From NCBI GenBank assembly GCA_963920765.1, contig OY987247.1:12496471-12560470 (forward strand): a stretch of 64,000 nt of DNA. The letters run 5' to 3'. Numbering within the stretch: the stretch's first letter is position 1; every line of letters begins with the position of its first letter. The notes beneath the pieces are model-generated. The model had not been told where the DNA came from and did not search any database. It was given only the letters and a program-made list of their open reading frames with translations. Below are positions 34,061-44,655 of this stretch, piece after piece. Source of the stretch: Ulota crispa. Its lineage: Eukaryota > Streptophyta > Bryopsida > Orthotrichales > Orthotrichaceae. Position numbers and translations under genes: made by a program.

Positions 34061-35184
34061 TTACACTAACCTCAAGGTGAAAAAACTTCATTTCTCTTAT
34101 TAACAAATAAATAGTAAAAATCCACCCTTACTTTGTAGTTGTTTGTGTTTGCCCAATTTAATCTTAGACAACTAATTGAGGCTCTCTAAACCCAAATATG
34201 AATTCAAAATTTTCAAATCTTACTTTGGATATGTTCACAATTGATATCAATAGGGGTTTTTGCAATGTGAATGCAATTTATGAGTGTGACAAAAACATCT
34301 AATTTTCCTTGGCTACTACCACTCTTTAACACCAATCTTTAACACCAAGTCTGAACATACCTTTAGTGTGGTAGATTACTAAATTTAAGTGTTTTCTCCA
34401 AATCAATATTCCGAAAATTTTCACCCGTAGTCCACTTAAACAAAAAGAAGGAACAAGAAAAAGAAAGGATTAGTGAAAGATGGAGGCGGGCCCTGCGTTT
34501 ACTTTAAAAAAAGAGCTTCCCTTTGGATTCCTTCCGGTGTCCTGCCATGGCGTTTTCAGTACACTTCGTACATATCGAGATCTGTGCAGCTTGAGCTTGA
34601 AGCTTTTCCAAATTAGCATTCACGGCGACTCCATAAATTCGAGAAGAGGAATTCAAGAATTCTCTCATTCAAACGCCGATTGCTCATTTTACTTGCGCTT
34701 GTTTGTCGTCCCGCTAACAGAAAGCTCATGTAAGTTTGCTTAGTGGCGATCTCTTCGTGATTAGTGAAATTGTCGTTGTCTGTGCTCGTTATGAAGTGAT
34801 CCTTGCATCGTCGGTCTACTGTCGGTAATCCAAGTCGTTGAGAGTTGAGAGGTTTGATTTCATGTGGATTTGGAAATCATTAGACGACGGAACTGAAATG
34901 GAGAAGCGTTTCTTGATTTTTGAATCTGAAGCTGCGTCCTAAGCGATCGAGCACATTTCTTGTGTCATTTGATCTCACCAGAATGCTGTGATTTTGTGTG
35001 ATTGTGTGATGTATGTGAGGTTTTGTATTGTTTCAGTACTCTATGTTAGGAGAGGCGGAGTTGGAGAGCTCTTGGAGTGTAAGATCTGCAGTGCGAACAC
35101 TTTGTTGAGGAGAAGCTAAGTGATACTATTCTAAATCGTTAAACGGTTTTCCATTCGCGCAGTGGTTGTGCAAAGAAGACCGCC
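34061..35184 (+). promoter_or_regulatory. Upstream and leader region of VOC copy 2
   Basis: 34065-34440 and 34587-35184 match the upstream and leader regions of copy 1 and, from 34530, the pseudogene leader on the minus strand (GCAGCTTGAGCTTGAAGC, AACGCCGATTGCTCATTTTA, GGCGATCTCTTCGTGATTAG). The leader is single-copy here, unlike copy 1. A MITE at 34227-34370 interrupts the upstream match. No core promoter motif is assigned. Confidence 0.5.
34227..34370. mobile_element. Short MITE (ATGTTCACA family)
   Basis: Runs from GGATATGTTCACAATTG to CAAGTCTGAACATACC with CATCTAATTTTCCTTGGCTA inside. Relatives are at 36095-36207 (inverted) and 49197-49322. It is absent from the matching position upstream of VOC copy 1. 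Confidence 0.5.
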
Positions 35185-35655
35185 ATGGCGAAGATCGTGC
35201 CCTGTCTCTGGTTCGACCACAACGCAGTCGAGGCGGCGAACTTCTACACCACGCTGTTCCCCGACTCTCGCATCGTTGAAATTATCCACGCCCCTGCGGA
35301 CAATCCTAGTTGTCCAGCGGGAGCGGTGATCCTGGTGAAATTCACGATTGCAGGCCAGAATTTCCTCGGTCTAAACGGCGGGCCGCAATTCAAATTCTCG
35401 GAGGCTATTTCCCTCACTATCGACTGCGACGACCAAGCCGAGGTCGACCGGCTCTGGGCCACTTTAACCTCAGAAGGTGGAGAGCCGAAAGACTGCGGGT
35501 GGCTGAAGGACCGCTATGGCCTGTGTTGGCAGATCGTCCCTAAGGTACTCCCTCAGCTCATGTCGGACCCCAAGGACCCTGCGCGCGCTGCGCGTGTGAT
35601 GCAGGCCATGATGCAGATGACCAAGCTCGACATCGCCAAGCTCTCAGCTGCTTAA
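35185..35655 (+). CDS. VOC-family PhnB-like protein, copy 2 (intronless)
   Basis: 156 residues, complete and uninterrupted. One VOC/PhnB-like domain spans nearly the whole protein: PCLWFDHNAVEAANFY at residues 6-21, LFPDSRI, FLGLNGGPQFKFSEAIS in the middle, TIDCDDQAEVDRLW, CGWLKDRYGLCWQIVP near residue 110-125. The C-terminal helix region contains RVMQAMMQMTKLDIAKLSAA. There is no signal peptide or membrane segment. The length and motif order are those of bacterial PhnB-like proteins. Enzymatic role is unknown. It is the empty-site counterpart of copy 1: CCTAAGGTACT is continuous at the position where copy 1 carries its intron. GC content is high against an AT-rich background. A CT microsatellite follows the stop, as in copy 1. 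Confidence 0.85.
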   Translation: MAKIVPCLWFDHNAVEAANFYTTLFPDSRIVEIIHAPADNPSCPAGAVILVKFTIAGQNFLGLNGGPQFKFSEAISLTIDCDDQAEVDRLWATLTSEGGEPKDCGWLKDRYGLCWQIVPKVLPQLMSDPKDPARAARVMQAMMQMTKLDIAKLSAA

Positions 35656-37758
35656 GCTTTCATTTCTCTCTCTCTCGCTCTCTCTCTCTTTCACCACCAT
35701 GTCTTGACGGTCTTGCCTAGTTCGCCTATGACAAGTTTTCCAGCAGTTAAGTGCCTGTGTTGTTTTTCTTACACTCTCGAGCCGGACGGTGATTTTCGTT
35801 GTTATATCATTGTCATTTTACCTGTTTGAAGACTTCTGGTCTCTTTATAAATACACGGAAACCTCTTTCAGAAATTCGTAGAGCATGCAGGATCTCTGGC
35901 ACATTTTCAAATTTTCGTCCTTTTGCACATGAAATCTGCTGCTGCTCTTTGAATTGTGTGTTACGGATCTGCGGCCTACTCGTCCGTCTCTAAAATATGG
36001 CAGGCTGTGACTACGTTTTTATTGCCGTGGGAGGTTGCTTATTCCACTGGAATTCTGTTCCACAATGTTACTAACGACGTTTTATCATACTCAGGGTATG
36101 TATGTTCAGTGGTAGTAGTGAAGGAAAATTAGATGTATTTGGACATACCTTTAGATTGCATTCATGTTGCTAATACCCCTCCTAACATCAAGTGTGTACA
36201 CACCTTAAGTGCGTGAGTGAGCAGGTGTTTAGAGTCAGGCTCCTCACAGCCATGGGTGGTACATTCTTACCGTATCTCTGCATTCCTTCCCTCCATATCC
36301 TCAATTGCCAAACTTTACCATACAATGTGGTAGTAATCTCTCTGTATTCGAAATGGCTTCAGTTCTGACGGGTTGCCGGCATGACTTGAGGGAAAAATCC
36401 TCTTAAGCATTTTAATATGATGCCGATTCCCATTTCTGTAAGTACATGTTTTCCTCTAATTATGCTCATCCTTATGCTCTTCAAATCATACTTTTTAGAT
36501 CATTTCGCTTTGAGTTTTCCAAGTCTGTAATTCATGTTGGTATGATTGTGTGCTCGTGACGTGTATTCCAGTTGTTCAGGAACGTTCCTTGGGATACTTG
36601 ACAGTTATTTTGCAGGCATGTTTTTATGACTTCTCACTGAATGCATATGCTTGTTAAGTTTTCTCTCACATTCTACATTTCATGAGTTTAGAATTATACT
36701 AATTTGTCCTATTTTGAAGGGCGTGATTTTAGCGTCGCAAGAGTAAAGATTTTTTTAGTTTTTGATTGTTATGACCGCACGCACTCTAGAGTGCACGTAT
36801 ATAAGATAGATTCATTCATATGTGCATGTTCATTCAGAAAATTGGCTAAAATGATAACTCTTCATCCAAAATTCAGGCTCACTATATGATTTTATGAGAG
36901 ATTTGGTGAATTCATCTATTTTTCACCCAACTTTTTGTAGTATTCAGTCAGTGAGTGTGAAATTGAGGCAAATTTTTAATTTGCCCTGTAAAGTTTGTTA
37001 TGTAGGAGTGGCAGCATTCTGTAAGCTTAGTTGAATTCTGAATTGATATGCATATCTGAATTACAAACAGATTTGCCAGCACAAGAGTTTCAAAGTTGAA
37101 CATTTTGAAATGTGCTAGAGTCGTATAATTGGGTTATGATGTAAATTGCCAGCTGGCTGATGTCATTGGGTTGATCAAAATTTCATTTATTCAATGTCAT
37201 ACTAAAGCTTGTTTAGTATTCACCACTATCATTTGTCCCACACACCTGAAGAATGATTCTTGGACAAACTTGTGATGCAAGTTTATGTTGCAAATGGAAA
37301 TACTGAAAATTTTGAAAAGAGTGAAATTTGTGTGACAGTTATTTACAAGCCCTACTTTTGTTTGCCTTTAGAACTTCAAAATCTACACTCTCCCTCCTGT
37401 CATGCATTTTAAGTATTTCCCATTAAAGTTCATAAGGTTTTTCTATTTGGTCCCTTGAGAAATGCAACACTTTTGGAGTAAGAATTGTGGGTCTTGAAGT
37501 GTAAGTTAAATCTATGTGGTTGAATCTATCAACATTTACAGAAATGCAATAATATATAGTTTGAATCATCAAGATCAAAATTCTTTCAAAATTCGATCAT
37601 AGATGAATGTTGATTTTGGACTGATTTTTTAAGAAATGGACTTGAAAAATGATGATTACGTTGTGTTGTTTTCTTGGGATAATTCTACTTAGTCTACAAA
37701 TTTGTTCTCTCAAAAATCTTTTGAATTACAAGTCATCTCAAGAAGTTAAACACACATT
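35656..37758 (+). other. 3' region of VOC copy 2, then gene-free DNA
   Basis: To about 36060 the sequence aligns with the downstream regions of copy 1 and the pseudogene (TCTTGACGGTCTTGCCTAG, TTTTGCACATGAAATCTGC). Beyond 36210 nothing is assigned. 37500-37730 is a diverged relative of 38760-39030. Confidence 0.4.
36095..36207. mobile_element. Short MITE (ATGTTCACA family), inverted copy
   Basis: In reverse complement it matches 49197-49322 and 34227-34370, including TAAGGTGTGTACACACTTGA and ATGAATGCAATCTAA. Confidence 0.5.
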
Positions 37759-38082
37759 AGGGGCTTCAAACATCAAGTTTTGTAGATGACTCAAGTCATG
37801 ATTTCACCTCACTAAATTCACTAGTGCACAGCCATGTGACTCACCCCTAGAATTCACTCCTAAAGTGATTCACATTACGAGTGAACTCTAGAAATTCACC
37901 TTTGCATGACTCTTGGTGCAGCTCATTAGACCCCTTATTTGTACACAAAACCCTACTTGAGGTTGATAGCAAACTCACAGGTGTCAGACTTTGGGCATAC
38001 AAATGAACAAAAATAATTCACTAGTGAGCGGAGACCCTGTGAGGTGAGAAACTAGTAGACCAGATTTTATGTTTGAAGCCCG
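37759..38082. mobile_element. MITE-like element with AGGGGCTTCAAACAT ends
   Basis: Starts AGGGGCTTCAAACAT and ends ATGTTTGAAGCCC. The interior is crowded with GTGAATTC-, TCACTAG- and GACTCA-type words in both orientations. A relative is at 40908-41096. Confidence 0.5.
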
Positions 38083-40907
38083 AATTGTAGTTTCCATAAT
38101 TCTACTATAGTGCACATTCTAACCTTGCTAGGTGAAGATACTACTTTGTGCAACTCTTTAATTCAGATACTTCCATTATAGGTAATCACTTATAATGATA
38201 CCCTGAATTTTTTTATCCATGTCATAGGATTTGGCTTTGTGGATTATGTCTCTTGATTTGAAACTTTTTGTCGCACGCATTATTAGGATTATTTGTAGTT
38301 ATGGACTTTCTTTGTCCCCGGACATTTAAAAATCTTCCCAAATTTTTCATGCATCTCCCCATGTTGTTGTACATATATCTCTTGACGTTATGCAAATCAA
38401 AGGAATTAAGTTTCAAATTGGATATTTATTTCTAAACCTTGGATAGTCCACATGAAGATAAGGAAATGTGTCATGTTACAGGATGGTTTAATGAAATTGA
38501 AAATATAATACGTGTACATGCTTGAATCTCCTTAGTCTAACCTTGTAAAAAACGTAAAAATGGATTACACACCATACTATATTCCAGTTTGATTCCAATT
38601 GTCAAATATTTTTATTATCATGATTAACCCTTAAAAGTCACATAATCTCTTCATTTGTGATTCTTCTAAAGATTTACAAAGATCACTTGAAAAAAAGTTA
38701 CATTGATGGATGTTTTTTGAAGTTGATATTTAAGTAATGGTTGTGTTTATTTGAATTTCACCTTACGCCTTTACAATTGGATCTATCAATATTGTTACAT
38801 TTGCTTGTACATTTGTGATAATGTCAAATTTATTATTTTTATAATTTCCAAATTTGATCACAAATAAATGTTAATAACTTTGAAGTTGAACTTGTTGAAA
38901 TGGACTCGACAACCCCACCAAGCCCAAAAAGGCATTTCTATGAAATGGACTAGAAATTCACTGATCTAGGTGAAATGATTTTTTATGTGTTTTTTGATTA
39001 CTTGAATCTACATGCTCATTTCTTTCCAAGGGCTCATTTTAAGTAAACGTCAGTTTGATAAATATGTCTACACTGCGAATTCCATACTTTTATAACAGGG
39101 TACATTCTAGCAATATTTGATTGGGTTGTTGCTTATTGCATTTTTGTTGTTCACTTACACTTAAAAGACGCTTTTGATTGTGAGTAACTAATGTTTTAAT
39201 CTTTCATTAACATTTATTATGTTGCTAATACATTTTAAGGTTAAAGTATATTAAAATCCATTAAAGTGAACTTATGAACAAATGCAATAGTCTTAGATTT
39301 AAAATTCATTGTGATGATGAAAAGCTTTGAAAAATCTATGTACCATGAAATTTTACTATGTCCATTATAAACTTTACAACCTTCAACTAATTTGGAGCCT
39401 CAATGTTGGAGATATCATCTCCAAAGTAAGGGGAAGAGGAAGCCAAATTTGAATTGAAGATTAAGGAACACAAAATTCCAAGCTTTATAATTAGTACCAT
39501 CTAAAAATTTGCACACAAACTTCATTGGATTTTTTTGATTTTTTTTCAAACAATTCAAAGAAGTTGTTTTACCCAATATTTTTTAATTATTTTAAAAAAC
39601 AATATTGCTTGTTATTGAAGAAACTAAATCCTATCAAAGTGTAAAAACGATTGTTCTATACTTTTCAAAAATATTCGAGTCTTCAAAAGGAAATTCAGGT
39701 GATTAATATGGCATGGGGTAAGGACTTGTAGGTCTAGAGATTCATGGAAGAGTTAAACCAGCAGTATCAAACTTTAGTTTACCAAATCGATCAATTTTCT
39801 TACCTGAACAAACTCAAAAAACAAAGTTTACCAAGCAAATACTGTACTTTTTTATTTTATTGCATTATATTGCTCATCTTAAACTTCCATGATCTTGTGC
39901 AATTGAGCTTTGGCATAATGAAAATGTGATTTATCTTCAAAGTGCCTCATGGTGGTTGGCTATTTGCTGCCAAAAAACGATACAAGCGCTATATTGCATT
40001 CAACATTCATTAGTTATTATACTTCTTAACAAAGTTATTTTAGGCTCTTGAGAAAGATTTAATTGTAAAAAGGTTCAAAAAATTACCAAGATTCAACAAA
40101 GTAATTCCACATTTGAATGAAGAAAATTGATCAAAATAGTCAAAGTGAGATACCACAAGGAGAGTAAATGTTTGTAAACCCAAAATTCTATGCATCATAA
40201 TGTTCCAAAATTTCAGATTTTTTTGACACATAGGACCGTAAGTTTTGGAAAAACCTGAGGATTTTCAAAAACTAGAAAGTGAGTATAGGCAATTTATCCC
40301 ATTATCACTTGGCCTCAATTCAAATACTAATTACAAAAGCCACATTACTTGGGCTTTCTTCTTCCTTTCTTTGGCCTTTGTGGTCATTCATACATGCTAG
40401 CTAAGTTGACAAATTTTAGTTTTTTATGGTATTTTGCAATTAGCATTTCCATAGCTAAGGCGTTGGGCCAATAAATTGTATGTCAAATGGAGGTTTACAT
40501 AACAAATACGCACTATTTTTGCAAATTTTGGTCAAATAGAAAAAGATTACATTGTTAAATAAAGAAATTTGAGACCTTTCTTACAATACTTATAAACTCA
40601 AATTTAAAGCTAAATGCTACTCCATAGAAGATATGGATTTTTGAAGATAGGGAAGTTATGATAGGGACAAAGTCGTAATAGGGTAAACTATTGGTCTAAG
40701 TTGTGTGAGGACAAAAGAAAAGGAGTTTCTAAGCTTTATGAATAAGATCATCTCAAAAATCTGAAAAAAATGTTTGCATGTCTATTCTATTGTGGAATCT
40801 TTTCTTCTGTTTGGAAACATGCCAAAACCAAAGGTTTATTTGGTTTACCTTAGGATTTCTTAAAATAGTCACTACCATTATTGCAAAAATCAAGTCTGCA
40901 CACAACA
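38083..40907. other. Gene-free AT-rich interval
   Basis: 38760-39030 is a diverged copy of 37500-37730 (GATCACAAATAAATGTTAA against GATCATAGATGAATGTTGA; AAATGGACT). No gene, RNA or bounded element is recognised in the rest. Confidence 0.3.
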
Positions 40908-41096
40908 GGGGGTTTCAAATATCTCAAATAAGCAATGAATGAGTGGTTGTGAACAAGTGGTCGTTCATTGGTGAATAAGCAATCACTACCCCTAGGAGGT
41001 CGTCATGGCTTGTTCACACAATGACTTGCCCGAGTTGTTCACAAATCTAACTCACTTGAACAAAATTGGTGTGGAATGCCATATTTGAAACCCCCT
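40908..41096. mobile_element. MITE-like element with AGGGGGTTTCAAATAT ends
   Basis: 189 bp with inverted termini AGGGGGTTTCAAATAT and ATATTTGAAACCCCCT. The interior contains repeated GTTCAC, TTGTTCAC and GAATAAGCAAT words. No clear target duplication was found. Confidence 0.6.
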
Positions 41097-42071
41097 AATG
41101 TAAAAACCAATTTCACTTACTAATAACATTCATGTCATCATCAAGAAAACCTTCAAATATGGTTTTAAAAACCTATTCAAATTGTTAAAAAAAAAAACTT
41201 CTTGGAATTGGCTAATAGAGTAGGCAAATAGACCCCTTGGTCTACTTAGGCATGAATGGATTTATACCACCCTAGTAAAACTTGTAAACATTGTTGGCGG
41301 TTAAACATGGCAATATTATGTCAAAGAGATGTTTTACTTGGTTTTCAAATGCCACAAGTAGTTAACTAGAGTATAATAAGTAACTGACAGAACATGGCCA
41401 TCTATAGGATGATCAACTGCGCAAGCCAAAATGTACAGATATTTTGGAAGATATTACATTCGCCTTCATCTTCATGAACTTTGAGGACTTTGGATAAGAC
41501 TTAGATGTGCAATAAAATTTAAAATTTTATCATTTTAAAGTTTACACTTAGAAGATGAAATTTAGACAATATACGTGCAACTATTTTCAAATCGATTTAA
41601 AAATATACTATGTTGTGGACATTTGTCTAACCAATATGAAGCCGTTTCATTTCGTAAATTCATCAAAAAAATACACAAAAACGTGGAACTTGATTTTTGT
41701 GCTGCGTGCTAAATCAATGAAACCATCAATACAAAGTAAAAGTGAAATTTGGTGCTGATTGTGTTAAATGTACTACGAGAATCAATACATAGTGAATTTT
41801 TTAATGAAGGAAAAATCAAACTTATAATTTACGTTTATTTTTTTTCTTTTAAAATATGGTGTTCATCAACAAATCCCAAATAGATTTCATACTGAGTAAT
41901 TCTCCTTGAGCATTCAACAGGGTTTGTCATGAGTTTTCTTGAAAGCTTCTAATTATCTGGAAACTAGCACGAAGAAGACAAATTCTAATGGAAGTAGCAG
42001 CCAAAGCGAAAAGCTTTAAGTTGACATTTACATAGGGTTAGGGTAATTCAAAAGCCAACGTATCCAAGAAA
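41097..42071. other. Gene-free AT-rich interval
   Basis: Short open frames without recognisable similarity. No feature is supported. Confidence 0.3.
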
Positions 42072-42333
42072 GATTTACATAGATACCCCTGCTTTTTCAG
42101 AAATTACACAAATATCCTTGACATACCACAATTTTTAGGCATTTGTTTTTTGTGCTCATACTTCCTTCATGACCAATGTTGAAGAAGGGGAATGTAATGA
42201 AACAAAAAGAAGCAAACATGCGCACAAAGGAAGAAGGGAAGTGACATGCACAACAAAACAAAGGCCTAATTTTTTTGGTCCAAGGGTATTTGTGATATTT
42301 CTGAAAAAGCAGGGGTATACACGAAATTTTCCC
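42072..42333. mobile_element. Mutator-like MITE, diverged copy
   Basis: Matches the family at 26912-27248 and 42770-43068 (GATACCCCTGCTTTTTCAGA, GGTCCAAGGGTATTTGTGAT, CGAAATTTTCCC). The left terminus is shortened. CCAAGAAA flanks both sides, overlapping the right terminal CCC. Confidence 0.6.
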
Positions 42334-42769
42334 AAGAAAAAAACTTTCCCGTAATGAGATTATATACAGAAGCTACCAAGGGCCCGGCAAGATCAGCCGG
42401 ACGAATGAAAAAGCAACCACATATAAAGTTAACAGAAAAAAAGAACTAAGTTAAGCCATCATATGAGACTTAGATATGAACATGAGACAGACGAGTGAGC
42501 GGTAAGCTTACTTCGCAATATGCGCATCCCTCTGGAAAAAAAAACGCAGTCACATGAGCACGTTCACAGCTTGCCATGTCTCAGAGACAGATAAAAAGGG
42601 ACGCAGATCCGCAACACACAATTCAAAGAGCAGGCAGCAAATTTCATGTGCAAAAGGACGAGATTCTAAAAAGTGCCAAAGACCCTGCTGCACACTCTAT
42701 GAATTTCTGAAAAAGATTTCCGCAAAGGGACCATAAAGTCTCCACACAGGTAAAATGACAATGATATAA

Positions 42770-43068
42770 GGGGAAATTTCAAGGATACCCCTGAAGTTTG
42801 CAATATTTTCATGGATACCCTTGCTATTCGGAAATATCGCAAATACTCTTGGACCAAAAAAATTACGCCTTTTCCCTTCTTCCTTTGTGCTCATACTACT
42901 TTCTTGTTATGCGATGCGTACGTACCAAGGGAGAAGAAATGACATGCATAACATAACAAAACAAAAGGCCAAAAGTTTTTGGTCCAAGGGCTATTTGTGA
43001 TATTTCTGAAAAAGCAGGGGTATCCATGAAAATATTGCAAACTCTAGGGGTATCCATGAAATTTTCCC
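42770..43068. mobile_element. Mutator-like foldback MITE in the VOC pseudogene
   Basis: About 299 bp from GGGGAAATTTCAAGGATA to ATGAAATTTTCCC with long inverted arms (GATACCCCTGAAGTTTGCAA). VOC copy 2 gives the empty site. ATGATATAA before the element is repeated after it as a slightly altered ATGATA-GAT-ATAA, consistent with a 9-bp duplication. Confidence 0.75.
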
Positions 43069-43187
43069 ATGATAGATATAAACAACGAAAATCAATGTCC
43101 GGCCCTACTAGAGTGTAAGAAAGACGGCACGTGCACTTAAGTGCCGGAATAAACTTGACATAGGCGAACTAGGCAAGACCGTCAAGA

Positions 43188-43442
43188 ACATGATATCTGT
43201 TAATTTGGGAAAAAAAACCCCGATTTCAGGACTTCTGAATTTCTCATTTTTAAGAGGTTTTCGGTGATTTAAAGTGAATTTTATGATAATTTTTTCAAGA
43301 CATAACATCAATGATGAAATATCTTGAAGAAATTATCAAAAATTTCACTTTAAATCACCAAAATGTTCTCACAAATGCAAAATTTAATACCAACAAAATC
43401 TGTTTTGGGAAAGTGTATTTCCCAAATTAACGAATATTGTGT
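43188..43442. mobile_element. Foldback MITE in the VOC pseudogene
   Basis: 255 bp, nearly all hairpin. The arms around GGTGATTTAAAGTGAATTTT (about 43263) and AAAATTTCACTTTAAATCACC (split about 43346-43365) pair with each other. Outer ends include CTGTTAATTTGGGAAA and TTTCCCAAATTAACG. It is flanked by TCAAGA on both sides (43182-43187 and 43443-43448). The uninterrupted site is in VOC copy 2. Confidence 0.75.
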
Positions 43443-44005
43443 TCAAGACATGGTGGTGAAAGAGAGAGAGATCATACTTTCTAGGCAGCTGAGAGCTTAG
43501 CGATGTCGAGCTTGGCTGATTTTGCATCGTGGCCTGCATCACACACGCCACAAGAGCTCTCCAACTCTCCTCTCACAGAGTAATTAATGAATTGAACAAT
43601 ACAAAACTTCATATAAATCACACAATCACAGCAGTTGGGTCAAATCAAACGACACAACAACAAATGTTCCAAATCCACATGAAAAACCTTTCAAGGTCTC
43701 AATGACTTGGATTATTACCGACAATAGAGTAAACCGACAATGCAAAGGATCGGCTCTCATTACAAGCACAGAAAAGGATAATTTCTTTCTAATCACGAAG
43801 AGATCGCCACTAAGTTACTTACATGAGCTTCTATTGACAAACAAGCGCAAGTAAAATGAGCAATCGGCGTTACAGTGATAGAAAATCCTTCAATTCCTAA
43901 TCATATTTAAAAGAGCAGCCATGAATGCTAGTTTAGAAAGCTTCAAGTTCAAGCTGCACAAATCCTGAGCAACGTACGAAAACTGTACAGAAAACGCCCA
44001 TAGCT

Positions 44006-44655
44006 GCGCACTTACTAGTTATAACTAGTAACTGAATACACGAACCCCGACAAGTACAGTCACTCGTACGAATTGAGAAATCAATGGCATATAACAATCC
44101 CTTAAGTTTCAGAAATGAAAAAGAACCCGCCCTTGAAACTACGACAGATGGTGCCTTGCATGAGGGAAATGTACAAAAACTACGATTCTCTAATAAAAGG
44201 GATGTTTCGACGAGCTAAATCGGTGACCACCTCAACTCAGAAGAGTGACTGCGTGTCTTCACTGGCGCCTGAGTCTTCAACCAAATGTTATGCGCTATCT
44301 GTCATAAACACAAGCAAACTATTGTCAAGCTTATGCTCGTAGATGCTGCACTTAAATCTTTCAAAAAAATACCATAAATATCTGAGGAGAAGCAGACCCT
44401 GAGGCTCCAGCAGGTAACTGACTGATCACGTTTTACATGATAATGCCTCCATTCACTGGAAAAAAGACATGTTTAAGAACGGACAAGGTGTTCTAATGCA
44501 AAAAACCCTGAATGAATGCATATTTCTTATTTGTTTCCTCGCCCACATCATACATGAGAAAAATCCTGGAACAAACTATAGAAGTCTCAGAAACATATCA
44601 CAGCAGCCGAAGATGTTCCTAAGACAAGTGTAGAAATGTGGATGTCATTGTTCTC
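44006..44655 (-). other. Probable 3' untranslated region of PRP6 and spacer
   Basis: Lies between the end of the VOC pseudogene homology and the PRP6 stop. No coding potential is recognised. On the minus strand it contains several AT-rich stretches that could hold polyadenylation signals, but none is assigned. Confidence 0.35.

Larger units (their letters stand above)
42505..44005 (-). pseudogene. Deleted third copy of the VOC gene
   Basis: Read on the minus strand, 44005 to about 43555 is the VOC leader region. It is joined directly, within AGAGCTCTTG, to the last 70 bases of the coding sequence (43549-43480), followed by the downstream region to about 42505. Roughly 400 bases of coding sequence are therefore deleted. 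The remaining tail also carries a net two-base gain after GATGCA, so it is frameshifted. Two MITEs (42770-43068 and 43188-43442) have inserted into the former 3' untranslated part. Their target duplications can be read against copy 2. No functional protein is expected. Confidence 0.8.
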
